64,000 nt of DNA from the NCBI GenBank assembly GCA_001644045.1, contig LUUF01000076.1, positions 29,132 through 93,131 of the forward strand, given 5' to 3'. Numbering within the stretch: the first letter of the stretch is position 1; every line of letters starts with the position of its first letter. A program made the position numbers and the translations under genes. Source of the stretch: Methylomonas methanica. GTDB lineage: Bacteria; Pseudomonadota; Gammaproteobacteria; Methylococcales; Methylomonadaceae. Shown here piece by piece: positions 53,340-62,237 of this stretch. A model generated the notes under the pieces. That model worked only from the letters and a program-made list of their open reading frames with translations, was not told where the DNA came from and searched no databases.

Positions 53340-54419
53340 ATGCCAACTAACTATAACACCGATGATTTAAGAATTTGTGAAACCAAGGACGTGGTGGCGC
53401 CGATTCAGGTTCATGAAGAAATCCCGATGACCGAGCAGGCCGCAGCCACCATTCTGCATACTAGGGCGGCGATTCACAACATTCTTACCGGTGCCGACGA
53501 TAGATTGCTGGTGATTATCGGCCCCTGCTCGATCCATGACCCGGCAGCGGCGGTGGAATACGCCGGGCGCTTGAAAGGCATCATGGAAGAGTTGAAAGAC
53601 GATCTGGTAATCGTGATGCGGGTTTACTTCGAAAAGCCGCGGACCACGGTGGGCTGGAAAGGCCTGATCAACGACCCGGATCTCAACTCCAGCTTCAATA
53701 TAAATAAAGGCCTGCGCATGGCCCGCCAATTATTGTCGGATGTGAATAACCTGGGCGTGCCGGCCGCTACCGAATATCTGGATTTGATCACGCCGCAATA
53801 TGTGTCCGACTTGATTTCCTGGGGAGCCATCGGCGCCCGCACCACCGAGAGCCAGGTGCATCGGGAATTGGCGTCCGGTTTATCCTGTCCGGTCGGCTTC
53901 AAGAACGCCACCGACGGCGGCATCAAAATCGCCATCGATGCGATCAATGCCGCGATGAGCCCGCATCACTTTTTGTCCTTGACCAAGGAAGGCCGTTCGG
54001 CGATTTTTTCGACGCGCGGCAACGAAGATGCGCACATTATCCTGCGCGGCGGCAACAACCGGCCGAACTACGACGAAGTTAGCGTCGAGCAAGTAGCTGA
54101 AGGCTTAATTGAAGCGGGTCTGCGTCCTAACATCATGATCGATTTCAGCCACGCCAACAGTTCGAAAAAATACGAAAGGCAAATGCTGGTAGCGCAAGAC
54201 GTCGCCGGACAAATCCGTGGCGGCGACACCCGCATCATCGGTGCGATGGTGGAAAGCCATCTGGTCGGCGGTCGCCAGGATGTCGAGGAAGGCAAACCGC
54301 TAACGTATGGGCAAAGCATTACCGACGCCTGCTTGTGCTGGGAAGACAGCGCGGAATTGTTACATCATCTGGCCGGTGCCGTGGAACGCCGCCGCGCCGC
54401 GACAACACACAAGGTTTAA
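53340..54419 (+). CDS. aroG: DAHP synthase, class I
   Basis: A 359-residue 3-deoxy-7-phosphoheptulonate synthase, first step of the shikimate pathway, from phosphoenolpyruvate and erythrose 4-phosphate. The ATG at 53340 gives MPTNYNTDDLRICETKD, like E. coli AroG; a TTG at 53328 is an alternative. LVIIGPCSIHDPAAAVEYA, RVYFEKPRTTVGWKGLIND and IMIDFSHANSSKKYERQ mark the active site. Which amino acid inhibits it is not certain from sequence. thiSG begins 3 bases downstream. Confidence 0.93.
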   Translation: MPTNYNTDDLRICETKDVVAPIQVHEEIPMTEQAAATILHTRAAIHNILTGADDRLLVIIGPCSIHDPAAAVEYAGRLKGIMEELKDDLVIVMRVYFEKPRTTVGWKGLINDPDLNSSFNINKGLRMARQLLSDVNNLGVPAATEYLDLITPQYVSDLISWGAIGARTTESQVHRELASGLSCPVGFKNATDGGIKIAIDAINAAMSPHHFLSLTKEGRSAIFSTRGNEDAHIILRGGNNRPNYDEVSVEQVAEGLIEAGLRPNIMIDFSHANSSKKYERQMLVAQDVAGQIRGGDTRIIGAMVESHLVGGRQDVEEGKPLTYGQSITDACLCWEDSAELLHHLAGAVERRRAATTHKV

Positions 54420-54422
54420 AGC

Positions 54423-55400
54423 ATGAAAATACAGGTCAATGGCGACAATCGTGAATATGGCGAGAACGCCACCGTTGCCGACGTAATAGCCGATTTGGGT
54501 TTGACCGGCAAACGCATCGCCGTGGAATTGAACAAGGAAATTTTGCCGTTTACCCAACACGCCAGCCAGCGCTTGCAAGCTGACGATAGATTGGAAATCG
54601 TGCAAGCCATCGGCGGCGGCCAAGACGACTATTTCACGCTGGCGGGCAAAAACTATCGTTCACGACTGTTGGTAGGCTCGGGCAAATACAAGGATCTGGA
54701 AGAAACCCGCTTGGCTACCGAAGCCAGCGGTGCCGAGATTATCACTGTCGCGATTCGCCGCACCAACATCGGCCAAAATCCCGGCGAACCCAGCTTGCTG
54801 GATGTGATTTCGCCGGACAAATACACCATCCTGCCCAACACCGCCGGCTGCTACACTGCCGACGATGCGGTACGCACCTGCCGCTTGGCGCGCGAATTGT
54901 TGGGCGGCCACAAACTGGTGAAGCTGGAAGTGCTGGCCGATCAACTGACCTTGTTTCCAGATGTCGCCGAAACCTATGTCGCCGCCGAATTATTGGTCAA
55001 GGAAGGCTTCGACGTGATGGTTTACACCAACGACGACCCTATTGCCGCGAAGCGTCTGGAAGAAATCGGCTGTGTGGCGGTGATGCCGTTAGCAGCACCA
55101 ATCGGCTCCGGTTTGGGCATCCGTAACCCTTACAACATTCTGACCATCGTCGAAAACGCCAAGGTGCCCATCCTGGTCGATGCCGGCGTCGGCACTGCCT
55201 CCGATGCGGCGATGGCGATGGAACTGGGCTGCGACGGCGTACTGATGAACACTGCCATAGCTGCCGCGAAAAACCCGGTGCTAATGGCTTCGGCGATGAG
55301 AAAAGGCATTGAAGCCGGCCGTGAAGCATTTCTGGCTGGACGCATGCCACGCAAGCGTTTTGCCTCGGCCTCTTCGCCGATTGATGGGTTGTTTTTGTAA
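54423..55400 (+). CDS. thiG: ThiS-ThiG fusion, thiazole synthase
   Basis: A 325-residue fused protein. Residues 1-66 are ThiS, the ubiquitin-like sulfur carrier, ending in QAIGGG. Residues about 71-325 are ThiG, the TIM-barrel that makes the thiazole phosphate of thiamine; [29 protein letters not shown] with the Schiff-base-region residues, and [20 protein letters not shown] are visible. ThiS normally carries sulfur on a free C-terminal Gly, so the internal GGG means cleavage or a special mechanism. Such fusions are known in some proteobacteria. It follows aroG by 3 bases, with no TPP riboswitch before it. Confidence 0.92.
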   Translation: MKIQVNGDNREYGENATVADVIADLGLTGKRIAVELNKEILPFTQHASQRLQADDRLEIVQAIGGGQDDYFTLAGKNYRSRLLVGSGKYKDLEETRLATEASGAEIITVAIRRTNIGQNPGEPSLLDVISPDKYTILPNTAGCYTADDAVRTCRLARELLGGHKLVKLEVLADQLTLFPDVAETYVAAELLVKEGFDVMVYTNDDPIAAKRLEEIGCVAVMPLAAPIGSGLGIRNPYNILTIVENAKVPILVDAGVGTASDAAMAMELGCDGVLMNTAIAAAKNPVLMASAMRKGIEAGREAFLAGRMPRKRFASASSPIDGLFL

Positions 55401-55419
55401 ACCTGCATGAGACTCCGTG

Positions 55420-55596
55420 ATGGAGAAAGAGGTAGAACTTGTTTTAAAGTTGATCCATTTAGGATTTACTGTATTTTTGCAAAAAATTGGCTATTCCGAA
55501 ACCGATGCTGACAATATTTCCAACAGAATTGGTTGGGGCGTTTTAGCTGGTTTTATGGCGTTGTTGGTTTTTGTAACAATTAAATACGGAACCTAG
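55420..55596 (+). CDS. Possible small membrane protein (58 aa)
   Basis: A short frame from ATG 55420 to TAG 55596. It encodes [18 protein letters not shown] and then [20 protein letters not shown], one clear membrane helix. The sequence is AT-richer than its neighbours and the ribosome site is weak. It is not recognised and may be an orphan insert between thiSG and the ferredoxin-like gene. Confidence 0.4.
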   Translation: MEKEVELVLKLIHLGFTVFLQKIGYSETDADNISNRIGWGVLAGFMALLVFVTIKYGT

Positions 55597-55661
55597 GTTG
55601 GGTTACGCTCCGCTTTTATGCCGCTGGGCAAACCCGACCACCCCACTCGACCTGATACGCT

Positions 55662-55862
55662 ATGAACGCCATAAAACCAGACACCGAAAATGAAGTGATC
55701 TGCTATTGCAGCGGCACTACCGCACAGCAAATCAAACAACTACTCGACGACGGTACTACCGACCTAGAACGAATTTCCCGCATTACCGGCACTGCATCGG
55801 GCTGCGGCGGCTGCGAGTTTGAATTTCACCAGCTCGTTGCCGAGCATACTCAAGAAGCCTAA
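55662..55862 (+). CDS. BFD-like [2Fe-2S]-binding protein
   Basis: A 66-residue protein of the bacterioferritin-associated-ferredoxin type. The four cluster-binding Cys appear as CYC (residues 14-16) and CGGC (48-51). Such proteins release iron from bacterioferritin or serve as small redox partners. The next gene starts 4 bases after its stop, so they are a pair. Confidence 0.82.
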   Translation: MNAIKPDTENEVICYCSGTTAQQIKQLLDDGTTDLERISRITGTASGCGGCEFEFHQLVAEHTQEA

Positions 55863-55866
55863 AACC

Positions 55867-56181
55867 ATGGGTTGCTGCGACGATCCCACCGAACCGAAAA
55901 AACTCGATCGTCGCGACTTGATCCGCTTGCAGGAACAATACGGCGAACTGGTCCGAGACTTGTTTACCGAAGATCCGGAAAAGGTAATCCTGAAGCTATT
56001 AAACGGTGCCAACAGCTACTTGATAGAGTTGGCCGCCTTGAACGCTCATCATCCATCGGTGCGATTGCGGGCCATTACCTTGTTGGGGCAAACCAGCGCG
56101 TCAATCCTGCAGCAAATCATCCAAAAAGAGCCGGATTCGCAATTCGGTCTAGCCGCGCGGGCCAAACTGGCGCAACTCTAA
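55867..56181 (+). CDS. Hypothetical protein beside BFD-like gene
   Basis: A 104-residue protein from the ATG at 55867, 4 bases after the BFD-like gene; an ATG at 55819 overlapping that gene is less likely. It opens with MGCCDDPTEPKKLDRR, two adjacent Cys and many charges. The rest is helical, with AALNAHHPSVRLRAITLLGQ looking like one HEAT-type repeat. I do not recognise the family. Its link to the [2Fe-2S] protein is by position only. Confidence 0.65.
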   Translation: MGCCDDPTEPKKLDRRDLIRLQEQYGELVRDLFTEDPEKVILKLLNGANSYLIELAALNAHHPSVRLRAITLLGQTSASILQQIIQKEPDSQFGLAARAKLAQL

Positions 56182-56361
56182 GCAAGTTAGCAGCTAAATC
56201 CGGGTAAACCGCTTGATACTTCAGTTATCTCAACTACATTAGGAAAGCTTCTCAGCATATGACTGGTTGAAAAGCGTGTTTGTACGGCTATCGCGTAGCT
56301 GTGCTGAATTCGCGCAAAATTAGGCGGATTTTCCCATCTTTAAAGTCTTAAGGATTTCCTC

Positions 56362-56883
56362 ATGAAATTATCGACAGTTACAATTGCGTTGCTTGCGACC
56401 TTGGCTTCCGAAAACGTACTCGCAGACGATTATATCTGCAAGACTATTAGCGGCACCATACAACCGTCCACGGTTGACCCGGATTGTAATATTCTGCGAT
56501 TCAAGGATCGGCAGTTTCCCGACGTAACGTTTTTGGGGCCTTTGCCTGCAGGTGCGCCACCTGTATGTTTTGCCGGTAGTTTAACCGCCACATTAGGCAA
56601 AAACCAACAATTGACCGGCACGGCGTTTTCCGGATTGATTGCCAACGAAGTCGGTCAATTAGTTGGGGCATCGGCGATCAAGCTGAACGCAGGCTCAGTT
56701 GAACTAGGTAGGGTGTTTACTAAGGATCTGATTTTTAACCCCGATGGAGCGACCACAGAAATATTGACGATGGTCGGCGGCAACAAAGTCTTCAAAGGCG
56801 GTCGCGGACAATTTGAAATCAACGGTAACATTCTATATCAAAGCGCGCCATTTTCCGGCCAGCTGTGTGTTGAAGACGATTGA
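56362..56883 (+). CDS. Hypothetical secreted protein
   Basis: A 173-residue protein with a signal peptide cleaved near SENVLAD (residue 22). The mature part has four Cys (CKTISG, DPDCNIL, PPVCFAG, QLCVEDD) that could make two disulfides, and beta-rich segments. No family is recognised. A strong terminator follows. Confidence 0.65.
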   Translation: MKLSTVTIALLATLASENVLADDYICKTISGTIQPSTVDPDCNILRFKDRQFPDVTFLGPLPAGAPPVCFAGSLTATLGKNQQLTGTAFSGLIANEVGQLVGASAIKLNAGSVELGRVFTKDLIFNPDGATTEILTMVGGNKVFKGGRGQFEINGNILYQSAPFSGQLCVEDD

Positions 56884-56930
56884 TGTTTCTCGAATTACGT
56901 AAGAATGATAATACTGTGGGACTTGGAATT

Positions 56931-56966
56931 AGAAGAAGCGTTGTTTAAGAGCAACGCTTCTTTTTA
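56931..56966 (+). terminator. Rho-independent terminator
   Basis: AGAAGCGTTG and CAACGCTTCT form a perfect 10-bp stem around an 8-base loop, followed by TTTT. It ends the unit of the secreted protein gene. Confidence 0.85.
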
Positions 56967-57120
56967 GATATCGGAGCCAATCCTTAAGAGTCAATCAATA
57001 ACACCATCGTAATGGCTAGGCACCACGAGATGAATATATTTAAGCTGATATACTTGCCACTTGAGACATAGCCTTTTGCCAAGCAAGTTAAGCTTTACCT
57101 GATTAACCCTCGCCATCTCC

Positions 57121-57810
57121 ATGACCGAACCCCAAAAAATCGACCCTGCCAAAATCAAAAGCTTCATCCGCCGCCAAGGCCGCGCTACCGCCGGCCAAAA
57201 GCTGGCGCTGGAAAGCCACTGGGATAAGTATTGCCTGTTGCCGCAAGCTGAATTTGATCCAGAGCAAGCCTTTGGCCGTCAAGCGCCCTTAATCGTCGAA
57301 ATCGGTTTCGGCAACGGCGACAGTCTGGCGGCAATGGCGGCAGCCAATCCGGATTTGAATTATTTGGGCATCGAAGTGCATAGGCCTGGCGTCGGCCATT
57401 TGATGATGTTGCTGGAACAGCGCGGCATTAGCAATGTGCGGATTTATCACCACGACGCGATCGAGATTCTGGAGCAAAAAATTGCCGATCACTGCTTGGC
57501 CGGCGTGCATCTGTTTTTTCCCGATCCTTGGCAGAAGCGCCGCCATCACAAGCGACGCATCGTCCGCCCGAGTTTCGTGGAATTGTTGAACAAGAAATTG
57601 ATGGCCGGCGGCTATTTTCACGCCGCTACCGATTGGGAACATTACGCCAACGATATGCTGGGGATTTTGTCTGCGGGCACCGGTTTGCAAAACAGCAGCC
57701 CGAGCAACAATTTCTGCGAACGGCCGTTTTATCGGCCCTTAACCAAGTTCGAAAGCCGCGGCCTGGGTTTGGGGCACGGGGTTTGGGATTTGATTTTCCG
57801 GAAGGTCTAG
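57121..57810 (+). CDS. trmB: tRNA (guanine-N7)-methyltransferase
   Basis: A 229-residue SAM-dependent enzyme that makes m7G46 in tRNA. The SAM site is IVEIGFGNGDSLAAMA with GIEVHRPGVG; LFFPDPWQKRRHHKRRIV is the family signature, and FESRGLGLGHGVWDL lies near the end. In many proteobacteria trmB follows thiG directly; here several small genes lie between. Confidence 0.94.
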   Translation: MTEPQKIDPAKIKSFIRRQGRATAGQKLALESHWDKYCLLPQAEFDPEQAFGRQAPLIVEIGFGNGDSLAAMAAANPDLNYLGIEVHRPGVGHLMMLLEQRGISNVRIYHHDAIEILEQKIADHCLAGVHLFFPDPWQKRRHHKRRIVRPSFVELLNKKLMAGGYFHAATDWEHYANDMLGILSAGTGLQNSSPSNNFCERPFYRPLTKFESRGLGLGHGVWDLIFRKV

Positions 57811-57814
57811 CGCT

Positions 57815-58369
57815 TCACCACATCAAATCATCCGGAATCTGAAACTCGGCATACGGATCGTCTGCGGCCGCCACATCCTGCGTGGCTTCGTTCAACACCA
57901 CGATACTATCTGCGTCCCGCACCTGCACTTTACGGGCCACCTCCGCCGGTACGATCTCGTAGTGCCCGTCTACTTTGGCGATACCTGCCCGGCCATTGAT
58001 CAAGGCCTCCCGCACTTTTTCCGCTACGTATAGTGTTTTGACCTTGTTATCGTCGGTGAAATTGTAAGCCAGGCCGTTAGGGTCTTGCGCAATGCGGTTC
58101 ATTTCGACGATTTGTTTGATTTGCGCGCCCAAGGCTTTTTGTTCCTCGGCCAGCTTGCGTTGCCGATTCAACTCGCGGTCGCGTTCCACTTGTTGCTGAC
58201 GCAGTTGTTCGGCGCTGAGTTTGATTTCGTCGACGATCTCGACGCCGTTATTGCGTTCCAGCTTGGTTTGTTTGCGTTTCTCGGCTTTGACTTGTTTGAG
58301 CTTGGCATCGTTGCTCAGGCCGGATTTAAGCAGTTGTTCTTGCAGGGATAGGGTTTGCGGTTTTTTCAT
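57815..58369 (-). CDS. DUF2058 (YaiL-like) protein
   Basis: A 184-residue, highly charged protein of the DUF2058 family. The N-terminus LSLQEQLLKSGLSNDAKLKQ is typical; a long coiled coil of K, E, R and Q follows, and the C-terminal domain has LAYNFTDDNKVKTLYVAEKV. E. coli YaiL is described as nucleoprotein-like, but its function is unclear. It is convergent with trmB and reads toward it. Confidence 0.85.
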   Translation of the reverse strand: MKKPQTLSLQEQLLKSGLSNDAKLKQVKAEKRKQTKLERNNGVEIVDEIKLSAEQLRQQQVERDRELNRQRKLAEEQKALGAQIKQIVEMNRIAQDPNGLAYNFTDDNKVKTLYVAEKVREALINGRAGIAKVDGHYEIVPAEVARKVQVRDADSIVVLNEATQDVAAADDPYAEFQIPDDLMW

Positions 58370-58423
58370 GGCTGGACAGCGGTTTATCGACGTTAAAATT
58401 CAGGGCCAGCATAGCACAAAGTG

Positions 58424-59644
58424 TTACTGGCCCAGCATCTTGCCGGTGGCATACTGCCACCAGCTCAGCGGCTTGGTCAACGGCACCTCGCAATGGTCGT
58501 AACCCTGATATTCGATACCGTGAAAAATATCTTCGCGCAGCCATTGGTAAGCGGTTGGCGCGCTTTGTTGTAAGCGTTCCGGGATCAAAATGTACTGCGC
58601 CACTAGCTCGGCCAGCTTTTCCTGGGTGGTACCGTCGTAACGGCCCTCGTTGACTTCACCCAAATATTCGAAAGCTTCGAACCATTTTGATGGCCACAAC
58701 GCCAGCTTGGCCTCTGTGATGATTTTCATAATGTCTTCGTCGTTGGAAATCTTGTGGTATTTGTAGAAAAAATACAGATCGTCCTGACCGTTCCAGAAAT
58801 GAAAATTGTCGATGGTGTGAGCGATTTCATGCACCACGATAGGCAGCCTGAAATCCACCAGATATTGCACGCCAATGTCGCGATAGGTGCCACCCTCCTT
58901 GCCTTTGTCGAAGGCCTTGACGGTAAATACGATCAGATTTTGGCCGCTGAACACCTGGGCCACGGTCTGCGAACGAAAGCCTATGCCCGGCACCAGTGTC
59001 AACGGGTGGGTGTGATCCTGCCAGATACTGTTTTTGTAGTCTTCCTGAAACGCATCGCGAATCAACTCCTGCATCACCGTGGGTTTATCGGCAATTTCCT
59101 GTTCCAGATTGTCTACCGGCTTGGCTTTGCTGATGCTTTGCCTTAAAAAGGCCGGGATCTTGCGGATGGCCTTTTCGAACAGGCGCAGATGATCGGCGTT
59201 GAAGCGTTTGACTTCATAGCGATAGTCGTCGCTATGCTTGACCACGGTCTTAGTGTCGTAGAACAAGGCTAACGCCCGCCAGGCCGCTTCGCGGTCGTCC
59301 CAGTATTTTTCCAGTACGCAGAGTTCGCCGCCGATATTGTTGGCGCAGTCTTCTCGATAATCGGCTAAGTCGTCGAGATGGTCCTGGTTTTTATGGTCGG
59401 TCAGTACCGCCACAGCCTGTTTGCGCAAGCCCGGGTGGTTTGCTTCGTAAAAACGAATGATATCCGCCAAGGCGGCGGTGGGGGTAAATTGTTGCCGGCT
59501 GGTGGCGCAAACCAGCTCGGTGTTTTGCGACAGCGTGAAAAAACGGTTTTGAAACAGCGGCGTCGGCTCGGAGGCGTGGGCAACGCCGGCATTTAACAGC
59601 AGCCAGCCTAAGCACGCAGGCCGCAAAACGGTCAAACGGCTCAA
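58424..59644 (-). CDS. Secreted HEIAH-type metallopeptidase-like protein
   Basis: A 406-residue protein with a signal peptide ending near VAHASE. The motif VVHEIAHTIDNFH supplies two zinc-binding His and the catalytic Glu of a zincin-type protease. A Glu in EKLAELVAQYIL downstream could be the third ligand. Several Cys (CATS, CANNIGGELCVLE) may form disulfides. I do not recognise the family, and the substrate is unknown. It ends just before bamD on the same strand (4-base gap), so transcription runs bamD then this gene. Confidence 0.75.
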   Translation of the reverse strand: MSRLTVLRPACLGWLLLNAGVAHASEPTPLFQNRFFTLSQNTELVCATSRQQFTPTAALADIIRFYEANHPGLRKQAVAVLTDHKNQDHLDDLADYREDCANNIGGELCVLEKYWDDREAAWRALALFYDTKTVVKHSDDYRYEVKRFNADHLRLFEKAIRKIPAFLRQSISKAKPVDNLEQEIADKPTVMQELIRDAFQEDYKNSIWQDHTHPLTLVPGIGFRSQTVAQVFSGQNLIVFTVKAFDKGKEGGTYRDIGVQYLVDFRLPIVVHEIAHTIDNFHFWNGQDDLYFFYKYHKISNDEDIMKIITEAKLALWPSKWFEAFEYLGEVNEGRYDGTTQEKLAELVAQYILIPERLQQSAPTAYQWLREDIFHGIEYQGYDHCEVPLTKPLSWWQYATGKMLGQ

Positions 59645-59647
59645 GCC

Positions 59648-60493
59648 TTATTTATCCAGGCCCATGGCATCCCAAACTTTTTGGATGGCGCCTTCGTCCT
59701 TGTAATTGGCTTGCGGCGCGCCGGCCGGGTAATTCAAGGTGTAAATCCGTTCGGCGTCGGCGGCCAACTCGTCCATCCCCAACTGCCGGTAGCCGTCCTG
59801 CATGATTTGCAAGGCAAACGGTACCGCCGGGGTGCGTTGATATTCCTTAATGATGTAATTGGCGCGGTTCACCGCAGCGACATAGGCTTTACGGCGCATG
59901 TAAAAATCGGCGACATGGACTTCGTACATCGCCATATTGTTACGCAACGCGATCATCCGCTGCTTGGCGTCGGCGACATATTGACTGTTGGGATAACGGC
60001 GGATCAATTCCTGGAAATTATCGTAAGAGTCCTTGGCCGGACCGGGGTCGCGCTGCGAGGAATCGGTGGGCAAGAAGCGGTCGATAAAACCGATGCCGCG
60101 GTTGTAATTGATCAGACCTTTCAGATAATAGGCATAATCGACACTAGGATTACGCGGGTGAATCTTGATGAAACGGTCGGCAGCAGCCAACGCCGCTTCC
60201 GGGTCGTCATTTTTGTAATAAGCGAAGGCGACGTTTAATTGGGCTTGGGCAGCGTAATCACCGAACGGATACCGCGATTCCAGCGCTTCGTAGAGGGTAA
60301 CGGCTTTTTGGTAGTTTTTATTGTCCAGCGCTTCCTTGGCTTTTTCATGGAACATCTTGTCGTCCCAGCCGGCGTATTCTTCCTCTTTGCTGGCGGAAGA
60401 ATCCTTGCTCATGAAGGCATCCAGGGTTTCGCAGCCTTGCAGCATCCAAGCCAGACTGGCGATAAAAACGGTTTTTACTAAAACTAATCGCAT
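59648..60493 (-). CDS. bamD: BAM complex lipoprotein BamD
   Basis: A 281-residue lipoprotein of the outer-membrane protein assembly machine; it holds the complex with BamA and recognises client C-terminal signals. The signal ends in WMLQGC. TPR-like repeats follow (EALESRYPFGDYAAQAQLNV, RFIKIHPRNPSVDYAYYLKG, LIRRYPNSQYVADAKQRMIA). It is divergent from rluD, a pairing common in gammaproteobacteria. Confidence 0.95.
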   Translation of the reverse strand: MRLVLVKTVFIASLAWMLQGCETLDAFMSKDSSASKEEEYAGWDDKMFHEKAKEALDNKNYQKAVTLYEALESRYPFGDYAAQAQLNVAFAYYKNDDPEAALAAADRFIKIHPRNPSVDYAYYLKGLINYNRGIGFIDRFLPTDSSQRDPGPAKDSYDNFQELIRRYPNSQYVADAKQRMIALRNNMAMYEVHVADFYMRRKAYVAAVNRANYIIKEYQRTPAVPFALQIMQDGYRQLGMDELAADAERIYTLNYPAGAPQANYKDEGAIQKVWDAMGLDK

Positions 60494-60576
60494 ACGTTTA
60501 TCAACACGTTGTAATATTGCGGGTTTTTTGCAGCTTTTGGCGGCGTTCTGGCCGCGAGTATAACTTAAAAACGACT

Positions 60577-61530
60577 ATGACGATATTGACGGCAAGGGTT
60601 CCAGAGGAACTGGCGGGTATGCGACTGGACCAGTGTCTGGCCGAAGTGTTCCCGGATTATTCGCGCAGCAAACTGCAAACCTGGATCAAAGCCGGGCGCG
60701 TGTTGGTGGATGGCGAGATCATGAAAGGCCGCGAAAAGCTGGATGGCGGCGAAGAAATCGAGCTGGATGCCGAAGCCGAGCGCGTGATCGAATATGCGCC
60801 GCAGGAAATCCCGCTAGACATTATTTATGAAGACGATTCCTTATTGATCGTCAACAAACCGGCGGGCCTGGTGGTGCATCCGGCGGTGGGCAACTGGGAC
60901 GGCACCTTAGTCAATGCATTGCTCAATCATGCCCCTAGTCTGGATACTCTGCCGCGCGCCGGTATCGTGCACCGCATTGACAAGGATACCAGCGGCCTGT
61001 TGATGATTGCCAAAACCTTGCAGGCTCATAACAGCTTGGTCGAACAACTGCAGGAGCGCAGTATCCACCGCGAATACCTGGCATTGGTCAAAGGCTGGAT
61101 GACCGCCGGCGGCACCGTCGACGAACCCATCGGCCGGCATCCGGTGGACCGTAAACGCAATGCAGTGGTGCGTCGCGGTGGTAAAGAAGCGATTACCCAT
61201 TACCGTCTCGAGCAACGCTTCAAACGCCATACATTGATTCGCGTGAAGCTGGAAACGGGCCGCACCCATCAAATCAGAGTGCATATGTCGCACATCAATT
61301 ATCCGTTGGTCGGCGACCAAGTTTACGGCGGCCGCTTCCAGATGCCGGCCGATTGCAACCCGGCGTTAGCCGAAGCCTTGCGCAACTTCAAACGCCAGGC
61401 GCTGCACGCCGCCAAACTGGGTTTGGAACATCCGGAAACAGGCGAATACTGTGAATGGGAGCAACCTATCCCCGAAGACATGCAAAACTTATTAAAACTG
61501 CTGGCCGAAAATGAACTGGATCAAGCCTGA
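60577..61530 (+). CDS. rluD: 23S rRNA pseudouridine synthase RluD
   Basis: A 317-residue enzyme that forms pseudouridines 1911, 1915 and 1917 in helix 69 of 23S rRNA. It has an N-terminal S4 domain (MRLDQCLAEVFPDYSRSKLQ) and a catalytic domain with GIVHRIDKDTSGLLMIAK, whose Asp is catalytic, and LETGRTHQIRVHMSH. The ATG at 60577 fits the family; the open frame starts 60 bases earlier. It overlaps pgeF by 20 bases. Confidence 0.95.
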   Translation: MTILTARVPEELAGMRLDQCLAEVFPDYSRSKLQTWIKAGRVLVDGEIMKGREKLDGGEEIELDAEAERVIEYAPQEIPLDIIYEDDSLLIVNKPAGLVVHPAVGNWDGTLVNALLNHAPSLDTLPRAGIVHRIDKDTSGLLMIAKTLQAHNSLVEQLQERSIHREYLALVKGWMTAGGTVDEPIGRHPVDRKRNAVVRRGGKEAITHYRLEQRFKRHTLIRVKLETGRTHQIRVHMSHINYPLVGDQVYGGRFQMPADCNPALAEALRNFKRQALHAAKLGLEHPETGEYCEWEQPIPEDMQNLLKLLAENELDQA

Positions 61531-62236
61531 TTGGCCGCTGCCGGCGCATGTGCATGCCGCCGTGACCTTGCGTAGCGGCGGAGTCAGTACCGGCCCTTAC
61601 GCCAGTTTGAATCCGGCCGGCCACGTTAACGACGACCCGCAGCACGTCAAAACCAACCGCTACATCATCAAGGACATGTTGCAACTGCCGGCCGAGCCGG
61701 TCTGGCTGCAACAGATGCATGGGATTCGGGTAGTGAATGCCGATGAAACCGACAGTTTGGAAGAAGCCGACGCCAGTTTCGCCGATCAACCCGGCACGGT
61801 ATGCGCGGTATTGACGGCCGATTGCCTGCCAGTATTGTTCTGTGGAGACGACGGCGAAGTGGTCGCCGCCGCCCACGCCGGCTGGCGAGGCTTGCAGGCC
61901 GGCATCATCGCCGAAACCCTGTACGCGATGAGTTGCCAGGATGTCCATGTCTGGCTGGGACCGGCGATAGGCCCGGACAATTTCGAAGTCGGCGACGAAG
62001 TGCGGGACGCTTTTATTAAGGACAACCCGATTGCCGCTGTAGCGTTTCGTGCCAGGCAGCCGGGCAAATGGTTGGCCGATATTTACCGGCTGGCGCGAAT
62101 TAAACTGGCCGAGCTGGGGGTGGAACAAGTTTACGGCGGCGACCTATGTACCGTCGCCGATCCACACCGTTTTTACTCGTACCGCCGCGACGGCGCGACC
62201 ACTGGCCGCATGGCCAGCCTGATCTGGAGAGACTGA
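61511..62236 (+). CDS. pgeF: Laccase-domain protein PgeF/YfiH
   Basis: A 241-residue protein of the YfiH family. Relatives were called polyphenol oxidases; E. coli PgeF corrects L-Ser misincorporation into peptidoglycan precursors, and purine nucleoside phosphorylase activity is also reported. The metal-site signature is VVAAAHAGWRGLQAG, with HGIRVVNA and ADCLPVLFCGDD upstream. It overlaps the rluD end, a conserved pairing. Confidence 0.93.
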   Translation: MNWIKPDWPLPAHVHAAVTLRSGGVSTGPYASLNPAGHVNDDPQHVKTNRYIIKDMLQLPAEPVWLQQMHGIRVVNADETDSLEEADASFADQPGTVCAVLTADCLPVLFCGDDGEVVAAAHAGWRGLQAGIIAETLYAMSCQDVHVWLGPAIGPDNFEVGDEVRDAFIKDNPIAAVAFRARQPGKWLADIYRLARIKLAELGVEQVYGGDLCTVADPHRFYSYRRDGATTGRMASLIWRD

Positions 62237-62237
62237 T

